NCBI RefSeq assembly: GCF_003382565.3 | Contig: NZ_CP086253.1 | Span: 62,001 to 126,000, forward strand | DNA from: Pectobacterium aquaticum | GTDB taxonomy: Bacteria; Pseudomonadota; Gammaproteobacteria; Enterobacterales; Enterobacteriaceae | DNA length: 64,000 nucleotides | Direction of reading: 5' to 3' | Made by a program: the position numbers and the translations under genes | Part shown: positions 49,883-58,063 of the stretch, one piece after another | How the letters are laid out: each line of letters starts with the position of its first letter | Position numbering within the stretch: position 1 is the first letter of the stretch | The notes under the pieces: model-generated | Databases searched by the model: none | What the model was told of the DNA's origin: nothing | Seen by the model: only the letters and a program-made list of their open reading frames with translations

Positions 49883-50840
49883 CGTCCGTAATGCGAAAAA
49901 ACCTGTCGCAAAAGCGAAAGCGCTGCGCGGTGGCTGGCAGGAACAGTGGCGCTATGCCTGGGCCGATACGTTAGCTGATATGCTGCGCCAGCCGCTGGCT
50001 ACCTTTCTGACCGTGATGGTCATCGCTATCTCGTTGGCGTTGCCCAGCATCTGCTATCTGGTCTGGAAAAATGTCAGTCAGGCGGCCACACAGTGGTATC
50101 CCTCGCCGCAGTTGACGGTGTATCTGGACAAATCGCTGGATGACAACGCAGCACAGGCGGTTATCACGCAGCTTCAATCTGAAGACGGTGTCGATAAAAT
50201 CAATTATCTGTCGCGCAATGAAGCGATGGGCGAGTTCCGCAACTGGTCCGGTTTTGGTGGCGCGCTGGATATGTTGGAAGAGAACCCGCTGCCAGCCGTG
50301 GCGATTATCACGCCGAAAATGAGTTTTCAGGATTCCAACACGTTGACGACGCTGCGCGACCGCGTGGCGGCGACGCAGGGCGTGGATGAAGTACGGATGG
50401 ACGATAGCTGGTTTGCGCGGTTGGTGGCATTGACCAATCTGGTTGGGCAAATTTCCGCGATGATTGGTGTCCTGATGATCGTCGCCGTCTTCTTGGTGAT
50501 TGGCAACAGCGTGCGTTTGAGTATTTTCAGCCGTCGCGAAACCATCAATGTGATGAAGTTGATCGGTGCGACGGATGGCTTTATTCTGCGCCCGTTCCTG
50601 AATGGCGGGGCGGCGATGGGCGTAGGTGGCGCGGTGCTGTCGCTGATTTTATCGCAGGCGCTGGTTTGGAAACTGGGTGCGGTGGTGGCGCAGGTGGCGT
50701 CCGTCTTCGGTACGACGTTTGCCGTCAAAGGATTAAGCTGGGATGAATCTCTTCTGCTGCTGTTAATCGCTGGCATGATTGGCTGGTTGGCCGCCTGGCT
50801 GGCAACGGTGCAACATTTACGCCGTTTTACACCACAGTAA
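49872..50840 (+). CDS. ftsX: Cell-division membrane protein FtsX
   Basis: FtsX is the membrane partner of FtsE; its large periplasmic loop recruits EnvC and so activates AmiA and AmiB. The 322 residues show a cytoplasmic N-terminus, a first helix (LATFLTVMVIAISLALPSIC), a periplasmic loop with FRNWSGFGGALDMLEENPLP, and three C-terminal helices ending WLAAWLATVQHLRRFTPQ. The start at 49872 lies inside the end of ftsE; the frame continues upstream, but MANNVRNAKK gives a sensible length. The N-terminal tail is shorter than in E. coli (about 352 residues). Confidence 0.95.
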   Translation: MANNVRNAKKPVAKAKALRGGWQEQWRYAWADTLADMLRQPLATFLTVMVIAISLALPSICYLVWKNVSQAATQWYPSPQLTVYLDKSLDDNAAQAVITQLQSEDGVDKINYLSRNEAMGEFRNWSGFGGALDMLEENPLPAVAIITPKMSFQDSNTLTTLRDRVAATQGVDEVRMDDSWFARLVALTNLVGQISAMIGVLMIVAVFLVIGNSVRLSIFSRRETINVMKLIGATDGFILRPFLNGGAAMGVGGAVLSLILSQALVWKLGAVVAQVASVFGTTFAVKGLSWDESLLLLLIAGMIGWLAAWLATVQHLRRFTPQ

Positions 50841-51010
50841 GCGTTTTCTGGTATAATTATCCCCTGTAATTCAGACCGTATTGCAGGGGAAATCTCCTCA
50901 GCGACATCTCTTATTTGTTCTTCCCGCTGTGTTTTCCCCTTGGTTTAGCGTGTGTGAGTGGCTCGTTTTCCCCCAGCTTGATCTCTGTCATGAGGTGAAT
51001 AAAATGATAG

Positions 51011-51037
51011 GAACTTGTGAGCGAAATCACAGTCTGA
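51011..51037 (+). promoter_or_regulatory. Sigma-E promoter of rpoH (P3-like)
   Basis: GAACTT, 16 bases, then TCTGA: an exact match to the sigma-E consensus and to the form of the E. coli rpoH P3 promoter. Transcription would begin at about 51043, some 150 bases before the rpoH start. It lets envelope stress and extreme heat keep sigma-32 synthesis going. Confidence 0.85.
51016..51031. promoter_or_regulatory. CRP site inside the rpoH sigma-E promoter
   Basis: TGTGA-GCGAAA-TCACA matches the CRP core consensus at 10 of 10 positions. It occupies the spacer between the -35 and -10 elements of the sigma-E promoter, so bound CRP would block that promoter while it could affect an upstream or downstream one. 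Confidence 0.7.
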
Positions 51038-51195
51038 ATAGACAGATTTTAGGATTTGATTAATCTGGTTTTAGGTTTTTCATAAAATAAGCTTTTAAGG
51101 TGCCGCATTTTGCCATTTTCGCGCAAAACGATGCGGTTAAGCAGTGCTAAGATAGCCAACTGCAATATGACGAGTAGAGCAACTGAGAGGGTTGA

Positions 51196-52053
51196 ATGAC
51201 CAAAGATATGCAAACTTTCACCTTAGTTCCCCAAGGCAGTTTGGAAGGATATATTCGTGCCGCCAATGCCTATCCGATGCTGACGGCGGAGGAAGAGCGG
51301 GCGCTGGCTGAACGGCTGCATTATCAGGGCGATCTGGATGCGGCTAAGCACCTGATTCTGTCACACCTGCGTTTTGTTATTCATGTTGCCCGTAACTATT
51401 CCGGCTACGGCCTGCCGCAGGCGGACCTGATTCAGGAAGGGAACATCGGCCTGATGAAAGCGGTACGTCGCTTTAACCCTGAAGTCGGCGTGCGTCTGGT
51501 TTCTTTCGCCGTGCATTGGATCAAAGCCGAAATTCATGAATACGTGCTGCGCAACTGGCGTATCGTGAAAGTCGCGACCACTAAGGCACAGCGTAAACTG
51601 TTCTTTAACCTGCGTAAGTCGAAAACGCGCCTCGGTTGGTTTAATCAGGATGAAGTCGAACTGGTTGCGCGTGAGCTTGGCGTGACGAGCAAAGACGTGC
51701 GCGAGATGGAATCCCGCATGGCGGCGCAGGACATGACGTTCGATCCGACGCCTGAAGAAGATTCACACGACGGCAAGGCGATGTCGCCGATGCTTTACCT
51801 ACAGGATAAATCGTCTGACTTTGCCGATGGCATTGAAGAAGATAACTGGGAAACGCATGCGGCCGATAAGCTCACCTACGCGCTGGAAGGGCTGGACGAA
51901 CGCAGCCAGCACATTATTCGCGCCCGCTGGTTGGATGATGACAACAAATCCACCTTGCAGGAGCTAGCCGATCAATACGGCGTTTCCGCAGAGCGTGTGC
52001 GTCAGCTAGAAAAGAATGCGATGAAAAAACTGCGAGCGGCCATAGAAGCTTAA
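51196..52053 (+). CDS. rpoH: RNA polymerase heat-shock sigma factor sigma-32
   Basis: RpoH directs transcription of chaperone and protease genes after heat or protein-folding stress. The 285 residues match E. coli RpoH (284). The -10 recognition region 2 lies at about 53-125 (DLIQEGNIGLMKAVRRFNPE, FAVHWIKAEIHEYVL). The chaperone/FtsH-sensitive region C is QRKLFFNLRKSK, and region 4 is a helix-turn-helix (STLQELADQYGVSAERVRQL). MTKDMQTFTL is the usual N-terminus. It stands downstream of ftsYEX and is followed by a strong terminator. Confidence 0.97.
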   Translation: MTKDMQTFTLVPQGSLEGYIRAANAYPMLTAEEERALAERLHYQGDLDAAKHLILSHLRFVIHVARNYSGYGLPQADLIQEGNIGLMKAVRRFNPEVGVRLVSFAVHWIKAEIHEYVLRNWRIVKVATTKAQRKLFFNLRKSKTRLGWFNQDEVELVARELGVTSKDVREMESRMAAQDMTFDPTPEEDSHDGKAMSPMLYLQDKSSDFADGIEEDNWETHAADKLTYALEGLDERSQHIIRARWLDDDNKSTLQELADQYGVSAERVRQLEKNAMKKLRAAIEA

Positions 52054-52080
52054 TCGCTCTCATCGCCTCTTTCTTTCGCG

Positions 52081-52114
52081 GCCGGGTAATAATACCCGGT
52101 CGTTTTGTTTTTTT
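52081..52114 (+). terminator. Terminator of rpoH
   Basis: 7-bp perfect stem CCGGGTA / TACCCGG with a 4-base loop, then CGTTTTGTTTTTTT. Confidence 0.85.
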
Positions 52115-52141
52115 GTCTGATGCCAGCCCGCAGTGCGTGAG

Positions 52142-52588
52142 CTATGGCTTCTCTGGGTTGAGTTGGTCAAGAACCAACGGCGTTTCTTTTCTACGAATGT
52201 AGCGCCAGCCGCCGGATACAGGTGAAAAGCCGCAAGACAACATAAATCGCGCCAGTACCTCCTCTTTGATCGTCGCGTGATCGGCTGTGGCCAGCCACCA
52301 CTCGTTCACTTCAGGAAGCTGACGACGCACTTCATCAATCAACAGTTTCCCTACGCCCCGTCGCCGCGTGACGTCCCTCACCATCAGATCGCTTAGCTCT
52401 GCATAGTCCCCTTCAATTTCGACCAGCACACCACCTAACAGCCGATCGTTAAAACGGGCTGCAAATAATCGCCAATCGAGTGAGAGGTCTTCTTCTAATA
52501 AATCAATGTTCTGATGTGGCCAGATTTTTGCCAGATCAATTTTATCCTGAGGGCTGAATCGGGTGAGGCATTCAACGGTTAGTTTCAT
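52142..52588 (-). CDS. panM: PanD maturation factor PanM (GNAT fold)
   Basis: PanM (YhhK, PanZ) binds aspartate decarboxylase PanD, triggers its self-cleavage to the active enzyme and senses acetyl-CoA, so it controls beta-alanine and coenzyme A supply. The 148-residue protein has the GNAT acetyl-CoA loop VRDVTRRRGVGKLLIDEV and MKLTVECLTRFSPQDKIDLAKIWP at the N-terminus. It is about 20 residues longer than the E. coli protein (127), mostly a polar C-terminal tail. A GTG-started frame adds 4 codons; ATG 52588 is preferred by family. Its place between rpoH and livK is the E. coli one. Confidence 0.9.
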   Translation of the reverse strand: MKLTVECLTRFSPQDKIDLAKIWPHQNIDLLEEDLSLDWRLFAARFNDRLLGGVLVEIEGDYAELSDLMVRDVTRRRGVGKLLIDEVRRQLPEVNEWWLATADHATIKEEVLARFMLSCGFSPVSGGWRYIRRKETPLVLDQLNPEKP

Positions 52589-52992
52589 TTTTATCGGCAC
52601 TCCATCATATGAGTGAAGAATAATGTCGTTGTTTTGTAGTGGTTCGGTGATGTAATTTGATCGTTATGGTTAATAGGGCAAATGTTTTTCTCATTCTTTG
52701 TTTTTCGAGTAATCCATCAACAATTAATGCACAAAGTAGAATATCTGACTATATATAAATTAAATGCTGGTTGTTGCATCTGGTGTTTTGTGCTGTTTGC
52801 TCCGCTTGTTTCTGACAGTGTCAGTTGATTTGCAGCATAAAATTCCTGTTTAATAATATGAAAAATAAAGCCTTATTAGAAATTATTACTAATAATAACC
52901 TAAGCCTTTCTTACTTATAAGAAAATAGCAGGTTATGGCGGAAGGCGGTCAGGTTTTCGGCAATATCCATAATGACAGATGGGGTAAAAAGA
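52589..52992. other. Divergent intergenic region panM / livK
   Basis: 404 strongly AT-rich bases with no gene. It should contain the livK promoter. A leucine-responsive (Lrp) control region is expected from E. coli, and the AT-richness fits, but no specific Lrp site can be named. Confidence 0.45.
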
Positions 52993-54105
52993 ATGAAGCT
53001 CAGTAAAGGTAAAGTATTGCTGATGGGTTGTATGGCTGCGGCGTTGAGTCACGCAGTCAGCGCTGCCGATATTAAGGTTGCGGTTGTTGGTGCCATGTCT
53101 GGCCCCGTTGCACAGTATGGCGATATGGAGTTCATTGGCGCGCGTCAGGCCATTGAAGACATCAACGCAAAAGGCGGTGTAAACGGTAACAAACTGGTTG
53201 GCGTTGAATATGATGACGCGTGCGACCCTAAGCAGGCCGTTGCCGTCGCGAACAAGGTCATCAATGACGGTATCCGTTATGTGATTGGTCATCTGTGTTC
53301 CTCCTCAACGCAGCCTGCGTCTGATATCTATGAAGAAGAAGGCGTGATCATGATTACGCCTGCGGCAACCAACGCCGACTTAACCACGCGCGGCTACAAA
53401 ATGGTGCTGCGCACGACGGGGCTGGATTCCGATCAGGGGCCAACCTCAGCAAAATACATTGTCGAAACCATCAAACCGCAGCGTATCGCCGTGGTTCATG
53501 ACAAACAGCAATATGGTGAAGGGCTGGCCCGCTCTGTTCAGGATAGCCTGAAAAAAGCCGGTGCGAATGTTGTACTGTTTGAAGGTGTGACGGCGGGTGA
53601 TAAAGATTTCTCCACGCTGGTTGCGCGTCTGAAGAAAGAGAACGTCGATTTCGTCTATTTCGGCGGCTACTACCCAGAAATGGGGCAGATTCTGCGTCAG
53701 GCGCGTCAGGCTGGCATGACCACCAAATTCATGGGCCCGGAAGGCGTGGGTAACTCGTCGCTGTCCAACATCGCAGGCGATGCCTCTGAAGGCATGCTGG
53801 TGACGCTGCCGAAGCGTTACGATCAGGTTCCTGCTAACCAACCGATTGTCGATGCGCTGAAAGCCAAGAAGCTGGATCCAACCGGTCCGTTCGTTTGGAC
53901 GACCTATGCCGCGCTGCAATCGCTGACCACGGCGATGACGCGTACGGGTAGCGATGCGCCGGAAAAACTGGCCGCGGATCTGAAAGCGAACCCTGTGGAT
54001 ACAGTAATGGGACCATTAAGCTGGGATGCAAAAGGCGACCTGAAAGGGTTTGAATTTGGCGTATTTGAGTGGCACAAAGACGGTACGTCCAGCGCAGTGA
54101 AATAA
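52993..54105 (+). CDS. livK: Branched-chain amino acid/leucine-binding periplasmic protein
   Basis: The high-affinity periplasmic receptor that delivers leucine (and probably isoleucine/valine) to LivHMGF. The 370-residue precursor has a signal peptide (MKLSKGKVLLMGCMAAALSHAVSA, cleavage before ADIKVAVVG). The mature protein follows the LivJ/LivK type: GAMSGPVAQYGDMEF, YDDACDPKQAVAVANK, GHLCSSSTQPASDIYEEEG with the conserved cysteine pair, and MGPEGVGNSSLSNIAG. The start at 52993 is chosen over 52972 because the signal peptide then begins MKL. E. coli has two binding proteins (livJ before panM, livK after); only one is present here. Confidence 0.95.
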   Translation: MKLSKGKVLLMGCMAAALSHAVSAADIKVAVVGAMSGPVAQYGDMEFIGARQAIEDINAKGGVNGNKLVGVEYDDACDPKQAVAVANKVINDGIRYVIGHLCSSSTQPASDIYEEEGVIMITPAATNADLTTRGYKMVLRTTGLDSDQGPTSAKYIVETIKPQRIAVVHDKQQYGEGLARSVQDSLKKAGANVVLFEGVTAGDKDFSTLVARLKKENVDFVYFGGYYPEMGQILRQARQAGMTTKFMGPEGVGNSSLSNIAGDASEGMLVTLPKRYDQVPANQPIVDALKAKKLDPTGPFVWTTYAALQSLTTAMTRTGSDAPEKLAADLKANPVDTVMGPLSWDAKGDLKGFEFGVFEWHKDGTSSAVK

Positions 54106-54217
54106 TCATCATGCCGGTAGGTGGGTAACGGATAAAGATGCCGTTGTCCGCCTCTTCGGCGTGAAGAGTATTCTTCGCTCGCTGCGTGTATACCAATAAT
54201 AATCCCTCAATACCGAA

Positions 54218-54244
54218 GCCCCCGTTGCCGCAAGGCGCGGGGGC
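54218..54244 (+). other. GC-rich hairpin in the livK-livH gap
   Basis: 7-bp stem GCCCCCG / CGGGGGC in the 158-base gap after livK, without a T-run. It may protect the livK message from 3' decay, so that binding protein outnumbers the membrane complex, or act as a partial terminator. Confidence 0.55.
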
Positions 54245-54263
54245 AGCATTTAAGGTTTAAGGT

Positions 54264-55190
54264 ATGTCCGAGCAGTTCCTTTACTTTTTTCAGCAGATGT
54301 TCAACGGCCTGACGTTGGGCAGCACCTATGCGCTGATCGCCATTGGCTACACCATGGTTTACGGCATTATCGGCATGATTAACTTCGCACACGGCGAAGT
54401 GTATATGATCGGTAGCTACGTCTCCTTTATTGTGATTGCGGCCCTGATGATGATGGGTATCGATGCTGGCTGGCTCCTGATTGGTGCCGCTTTCATTGCC
54501 GCTGTGGTCATTTCCAGCGCCTACGGCTGGAGTATCGAACGGGTGGCTTACCGACCTGTTCGAACGTCAAAGCGCCTGATTGCGCTGATTTCTGCCATCG
54601 GGATGTCAATTTTCCTGCAAAACTACGTCAGCCTGAATCAGGGCTCGCGTGATGTTGCGCTGCCGAGTCTGGTGACCGGCCAGTGGGTGCTAGGCGAAAG
54701 CAATGGCTTTGCCGCGACGATTAGCACCATGCAGTTGACCATCTGGATTGTTACGTTCCTCGCTATGCTGGCCCTGACGCTATTTATTCGCTATTCCCGT
54801 ATGGGTCGCGCCTGCCGCGCCTGTGCGGAAGACCTGAAAATGGCTAGCCTGTTAGGGATTAGCACCGATCGCGTGATCTCCCTGACCTTCGTCATTGGTG
54901 CGCTCATGGCCGCCGTTGCTGGCGTGCTGCTGGGGCAATTCTACGGCGTCATCAACCCCTATATCGGCTTTATGGCCGGGATGAAAGCCTTTACGGCGGC
55001 GGTACTGGGTGGAATCGGCAGCATCCCTGGTGCAATGATCGGTGGGCTGATTCTGGGCGTAGCCGAAGCGCTGACGTCTGCTTACCTGAGCACGGAATAC
55101 AAAGATGCGGTGTCGTTTGCGCTGCTGATTGTGGTGCTGTTGGTGATGCCAACCGGTATTCTGGGTCGCCCGGAGGTTGAGAAAGTATGA
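54264..55190 (+). CDS. livH: Branched-chain amino acid ABC transporter permease LivH
   Basis: One of the two membrane subunits of the leucine/isoleucine/valine importer. The 308 residues have eight or so hydrophobic helices and the family stretches FFQQMFNGLTLGSTYALIAIGYT, MINFAHGEVYMIGSY, RMGRACRACAEDLKMASLLGI and AAVLGGIGSIPGAMIGG. Its stop overlaps the livM start by 4 bases. Confidence 0.96.
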   Translation: MSEQFLYFFQQMFNGLTLGSTYALIAIGYTMVYGIIGMINFAHGEVYMIGSYVSFIVIAALMMMGIDAGWLLIGAAFIAAVVISSAYGWSIERVAYRPVRTSKRLIALISAIGMSIFLQNYVSLNQGSRDVALPSLVTGQWVLGESNGFAATISTMQLTIWIVTFLAMLALTLFIRYSRMGRACRACAEDLKMASLLGISTDRVISLTFVIGALMAAVAGVLLGQFYGVINPYIGFMAGMKAFTAAVLGGIGSIPGAMIGGLILGVAEALTSAYLSTEYKDAVSFALLIVVLLVMPTGILGRPEVEKV

Positions 55191-56461
55191 AGCAGCTCAA
55201 CCTGTTTAATGCGTTGGTTTCCGCGTTCATGCTGCTGGTGCTGGCCTCGTTCTTAATGGGCATGCAACTGGCGCTGGATGGCACCAAATTGGTGGTGCGC
55301 GGTGCCGATGAAGTGCGCTGGTATTGGATTGGTGCGGGCTGCATCGTGGTGTTCTTCTTCCAGTTGATCCGCCCGTTCTTCCAGCAAAGCATCAAGAAAT
55401 TTTCCGCTCCGTCACTGGTGCTGCCGAGCTTTGATGGCAGTACGCCACGGCAGAAGATATTAGCTGCGGCGTTGATTATCGCGGCTATCGCCTGGCCGTT
55501 TCTGGTATCGCGCGGTTCGGTGGATATCGCCACGCTCACGCTGATTTACGTGATGCTGGGTCTGGGCTTGAACGTTGTGGTTGGCCTGTCCGGTCTGCTG
55601 GTATTGGGCTACGGCGGGTTTTACGCCATTGGCGCGTACACCTATGCGCTGCTGAATCACTATTACGGCTTGGGCTTCTGGGAAAGTCTGCCGCTGGCAG
55701 GAATGGTAGCGGCGCTGTCCGGCTTCCTGCTAGGGTTCCCAGTGCTGCGTTTGCGCGGTGACTATCTGGCGATTGTGACGCTCGGGTTCGGTGAAATTGT
55801 TCGTATCCTGTTGCTGAACAACACTGAAATTACCGGTGGTCCGAACGGCATCAGCCAGATCCCTAAACCGACCTTCTTTGGTCTGGAATTTGGCCGCAGC
55901 GCGCGCGATGGCGGTTGGGATACGTTCCACAACTTCTTCGGTCTGCAATATGACCCCAGCGATCGCGTCATCTTCCTGTATCTGGTCGCGCTGCTGTTGG
56001 TGGTGTTAACCCTGTTTGTGATTAACCGCCTGCTGCGTATGCCGCTGGGACGTGCCTGGGAAGCGCTGCGCGATGATGAAATCGCCTGCCGCTCTCTGGG
56101 GCTGAGCCCAACGCGCATCAAGCTGACGGCCTTTACCATCAGCGCCGCGTTCGCCGGTTTTGCTGGGACGCTGTTTGCCGCGCGTCAGGGTTTCGTCAGC
56201 CCGGAATCGTTCACGTTCGCTGAATCTGCTTTTGTGCTGGCCATCGTTGTACTGGGTGGAATGGGCTCGCAGTTTGCGGTCATTCTTGCTGCAATCTTGC
56301 TGGTCGTCTCCCGCGAACTGATGCGCGATCTGAATGAATACAGCATGCTGTTGCTGGGTGCGTTGATGGTTCTGATGATGATTTGGCGTCCGCAAGGCCT
56401 GCTGCCGATGAAGCGTCCTGAGATGAAGTTGAAAGTCGCGAAGAAGGAAGAGCAAGCATGA
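55187..56461 (+). CDS. livM: Branched-chain amino acid ABC transporter permease LivM
   Basis: The second membrane subunit, 424 residues. An N-terminal part with two extra helices (1-90) precedes the permease core: LGLNVVVGLSGLLVLGYGGFYAIGAYTYALL, RLRGDYLAIVTLGFGEIVRI, GRAWEALRDDEIACRSLGL, and VVLGGMGSQFAVILAAILLV. The stop overlaps the livG start by 4 bases, so livH, livM and livG are translationally coupled. Confidence 0.96.
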   Translation: MKQLNLFNALVSAFMLLVLASFLMGMQLALDGTKLVVRGADEVRWYWIGAGCIVVFFFQLIRPFFQQSIKKFSAPSLVLPSFDGSTPRQKILAAALIIAAIAWPFLVSRGSVDIATLTLIYVMLGLGLNVVVGLSGLLVLGYGGFYAIGAYTYALLNHYYGLGFWESLPLAGMVAALSGFLLGFPVLRLRGDYLAIVTLGFGEIVRILLLNNTEITGGPNGISQIPKPTFFGLEFGRSARDGGWDTFHNFFGLQYDPSDRVIFLYLVALLLVVLTLFVINRLLRMPLGRAWEALRDDEIACRSLGLSPTRIKLTAFTISAAFAGFAGTLFAARQGFVSPESFTFAESAFVLAIVVLGGMGSQFAVILAAILLVVSRELMRDLNEYSMLLLGALMVLMMIWRPQGLLPMKRPEMKLKVAKKEEQA

Positions 56462-57228
56462 GCACGCAGCCACTATTATCAGTCAGAGGTCTGATGATGC
56501 GTTTTGGCGGCCTGCTGGCGGTCAATAATGTTGAAATGGACATTCATGCTGGCGAAATCGTCTCGCTGATCGGCCCGAACGGGGCGGGGAAAACCACGGT
56601 CTTTAACTGCCTGACCGGTTTTTATCGCCCAAGCGGTGGCACTATCATGCTGCGCGATCGTCATCTGGAAGGGTTACCCGGACAGGCGATTGCCCGAATG
56701 GGCGTGGTGCGCACATTCCAGCACGTTCGCCTGTTCCGTGAAATGACGGTGATCGAGAACCTGCTGGTGGCACAGCATCAGCACCTGAAAAGCGGCGTAT
56801 TTGCCGGGCTGTTGAAAACGCCGGGCTTTCGTCGTGCGGAAGCAGATGCGCAGGAGCGCGCCGCGGTGTGGCTGGAGCGTATCGGCCTGCTGGAGTTAGC
56901 GAACCGTCAGGCGGGGAATCTGTCTTACGGCCAGCAACGCCGTCTGGAAATTGCCCGCTGCATGGTGACGCGCCCTGAGCTGCTAATGCTGGATGAGCCT
57001 GCGGCTGGTCTGAACCCGAAAGAAACTGACGAGTTAAATCAGCTGATTGCGGAACTGCGCGGTAGCCATCAGGTGTCCGTGTTGTTGATTGAACATGATA
57101 TGAAACTGGTGATGGGAATTTCCGACCGGATTTATGTCGTCAATCAGGGAACGCCGCTGGCACAAGGCACTCCAGCTGAAATTCGTAACAACCCAGATGT
57201 CATCCGTGCCTATCTGGGTGAAGGATAA
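56458..57228 (+). CDS. livG: Branched-chain amino acid ABC transporter ATPase LivG
   Basis: One of two ABC ATPases powering the importer, 256 residues. It has Walker A GPNGAGKTT, signature LSYGQQRRLEIARCM, Walker B LLMLDEPAAGLNP and the switch histidine in LLIEHDM. The stretch MGVVRTFQHVRLFREMTVIENLL is typical of LivG. It is followed 5 bases later by livF. Confidence 0.96.
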   Translation: MSTQPLLSVRGLMMRFGGLLAVNNVEMDIHAGEIVSLIGPNGAGKTTVFNCLTGFYRPSGGTIMLRDRHLEGLPGQAIARMGVVRTFQHVRLFREMTVIENLLVAQHQHLKSGVFAGLLKTPGFRRAEADAQERAAVWLERIGLLELANRQAGNLSYGQQRRLEIARCMVTRPELLMLDEPAAGLNPKETDELNQLIAELRGSHQVSVLLIEHDMKLVMGISDRIYVVNQGTPLAQGTPAEIRNNPDVIRAYLGEG

Positions 57229-57233
57229 CGTTT

Positions 57234-57935
57234 ATGCTGTCATTACATCAGGTTTCGGCCCACTACGGAAAAATTCAGGCGCTGCATCAGGTGAGCCTGC
57301 ACATTGATCAGGGCGAGATTGTTACGCTGATCGGCGCGAACGGCGCCGGTAAAACCACGCTCCTGGGCACGCTGTGCGGTGACCCGCGCGCCACAGAAGG
57401 CACCATCACGTTTGATGGCAAGGACATCACGAACTGGCAGACCGCGCAGATTATGCGTGAAGCTATCGCGATTGTGCCGGAAGGGCGTCGCGTCTTTTCC
57501 CGCATGACGGTAGAAGAGAATCTGGCGATGGGTGGGTTCTTTGCCGAGCGCGATCAGTATCAGGAACGGATTGCGCGCGTCTACGATCTGTTCCCGCGTT
57601 TGTATGAACGACGCGCCCAGCGTTCCGGTACGATGTCCGGCGGTGAGCAGCAGATGCTGGCGATTGGCCGTGCGCTGATGAGCCAGCCGCGTTTATTGCT
57701 GCTGGACGAGCCGTCGCTGGGCCTGGCACCGATCATCATCCTGCAAATTTTCGATACGATCCAGCAACTGCGCGAAGAAGGCATGACCATCTTCCTGGTA
57801 GAGCAAAACGCCAATCAGGCGCTGAAACTGGCCGATCGGGGTTATGTACTTGAAAACGGCCATGTCGTATTGGAAGATACCGGAGCGGCATTGTTAGCTA
57901 ATGAAGCGGTACGTTCGGCCTATCTGGGCGGATAA
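57234..57935 (+). CDS. livF: Branched-chain amino acid ABC transporter ATPase LivF
   Basis: The second ABC ATPase, 233 residues. It has Walker A GANGAGKTT, AIVPEGRRVFSRMTVEENLAMG typical of LivF, signature MSGGEQQMLAIGRALM, Walker B LLLLDEPSLGLAP and VEQNANQAL in place of the switch region. It is the last gene of livKHMGF. A short hairpin and a repeat element follow. Confidence 0.96.
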   Translation: MLSLHQVSAHYGKIQALHQVSLHIDQGEIVTLIGANGAGKTTLLGTLCGDPRATEGTITFDGKDITNWQTAQIMREAIAIVPEGRRVFSRMTVEENLAMGGFFAERDQYQERIARVYDLFPRLYERRAQRSGTMSGGEQQMLAIGRALMSQPRLLLLDEPSLGLAPIIILQIFDTIQQLREEGMTIFLVEQNANQALKLADRGYVLENGHVVLEDTGAALLANEAVRSAYLGG

Positions 57936-57949
57936 TTTTAGAGCAGATC

Positions 57950-58009
57950 TACCCTAAATCATTCGAGCGGCGGAACGCCAACGCGCATGCTGCTTGAAGG
58001 ATGACAGGG
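57950..58009. repeat. Palindromic intergenic repeat, copy A
   Basis: About 60 bases framed by TACCCTAAA at one end and GCTTGAAG.ATGACAGG at the other, with imperfect inverted pairing (ATCATTCGAGCGGC against GCTGCTTGAAGGAT). A second copy lies at 61323-61382. It looks like a dispersed REP/ERIC-like element. Confidence 0.65.
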
Positions 58010-58021
58010 AGAATCGTTATC

Positions 58022-58040
58022 GGGCCGGTTTACCGGCCTG
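58022..58040 (+). terminator. Short hairpin after the liv operon
   Basis: GGCCGG-TTTA-CCGGCC with TGTTTCG following; a weak terminator candidate between livF and the aminotransferase gene. Confidence 0.45.
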
Positions 58041-58063
58041 TTTCGTAGAAGGGTTAAGAAGAA

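Larger units (their letters stand above)
50841..51195 (+). promoter_or_regulatory. rpoH promoter and leader region
   Basis: 355 bases between ftsX and rpoH. A hairpin CCCCTG...CAGGGG at 50862-50889 may end ftsYEX transcripts. A sigma-E promoter (51011-51037) with an embedded CRP site follows. Other promoters known from E. coli rpoH (sigma-70 and others) are likely but were not pinned down. The 5' mRNA should also carry part of the temperature-sensing structure of rpoH. Confidence 0.65.
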
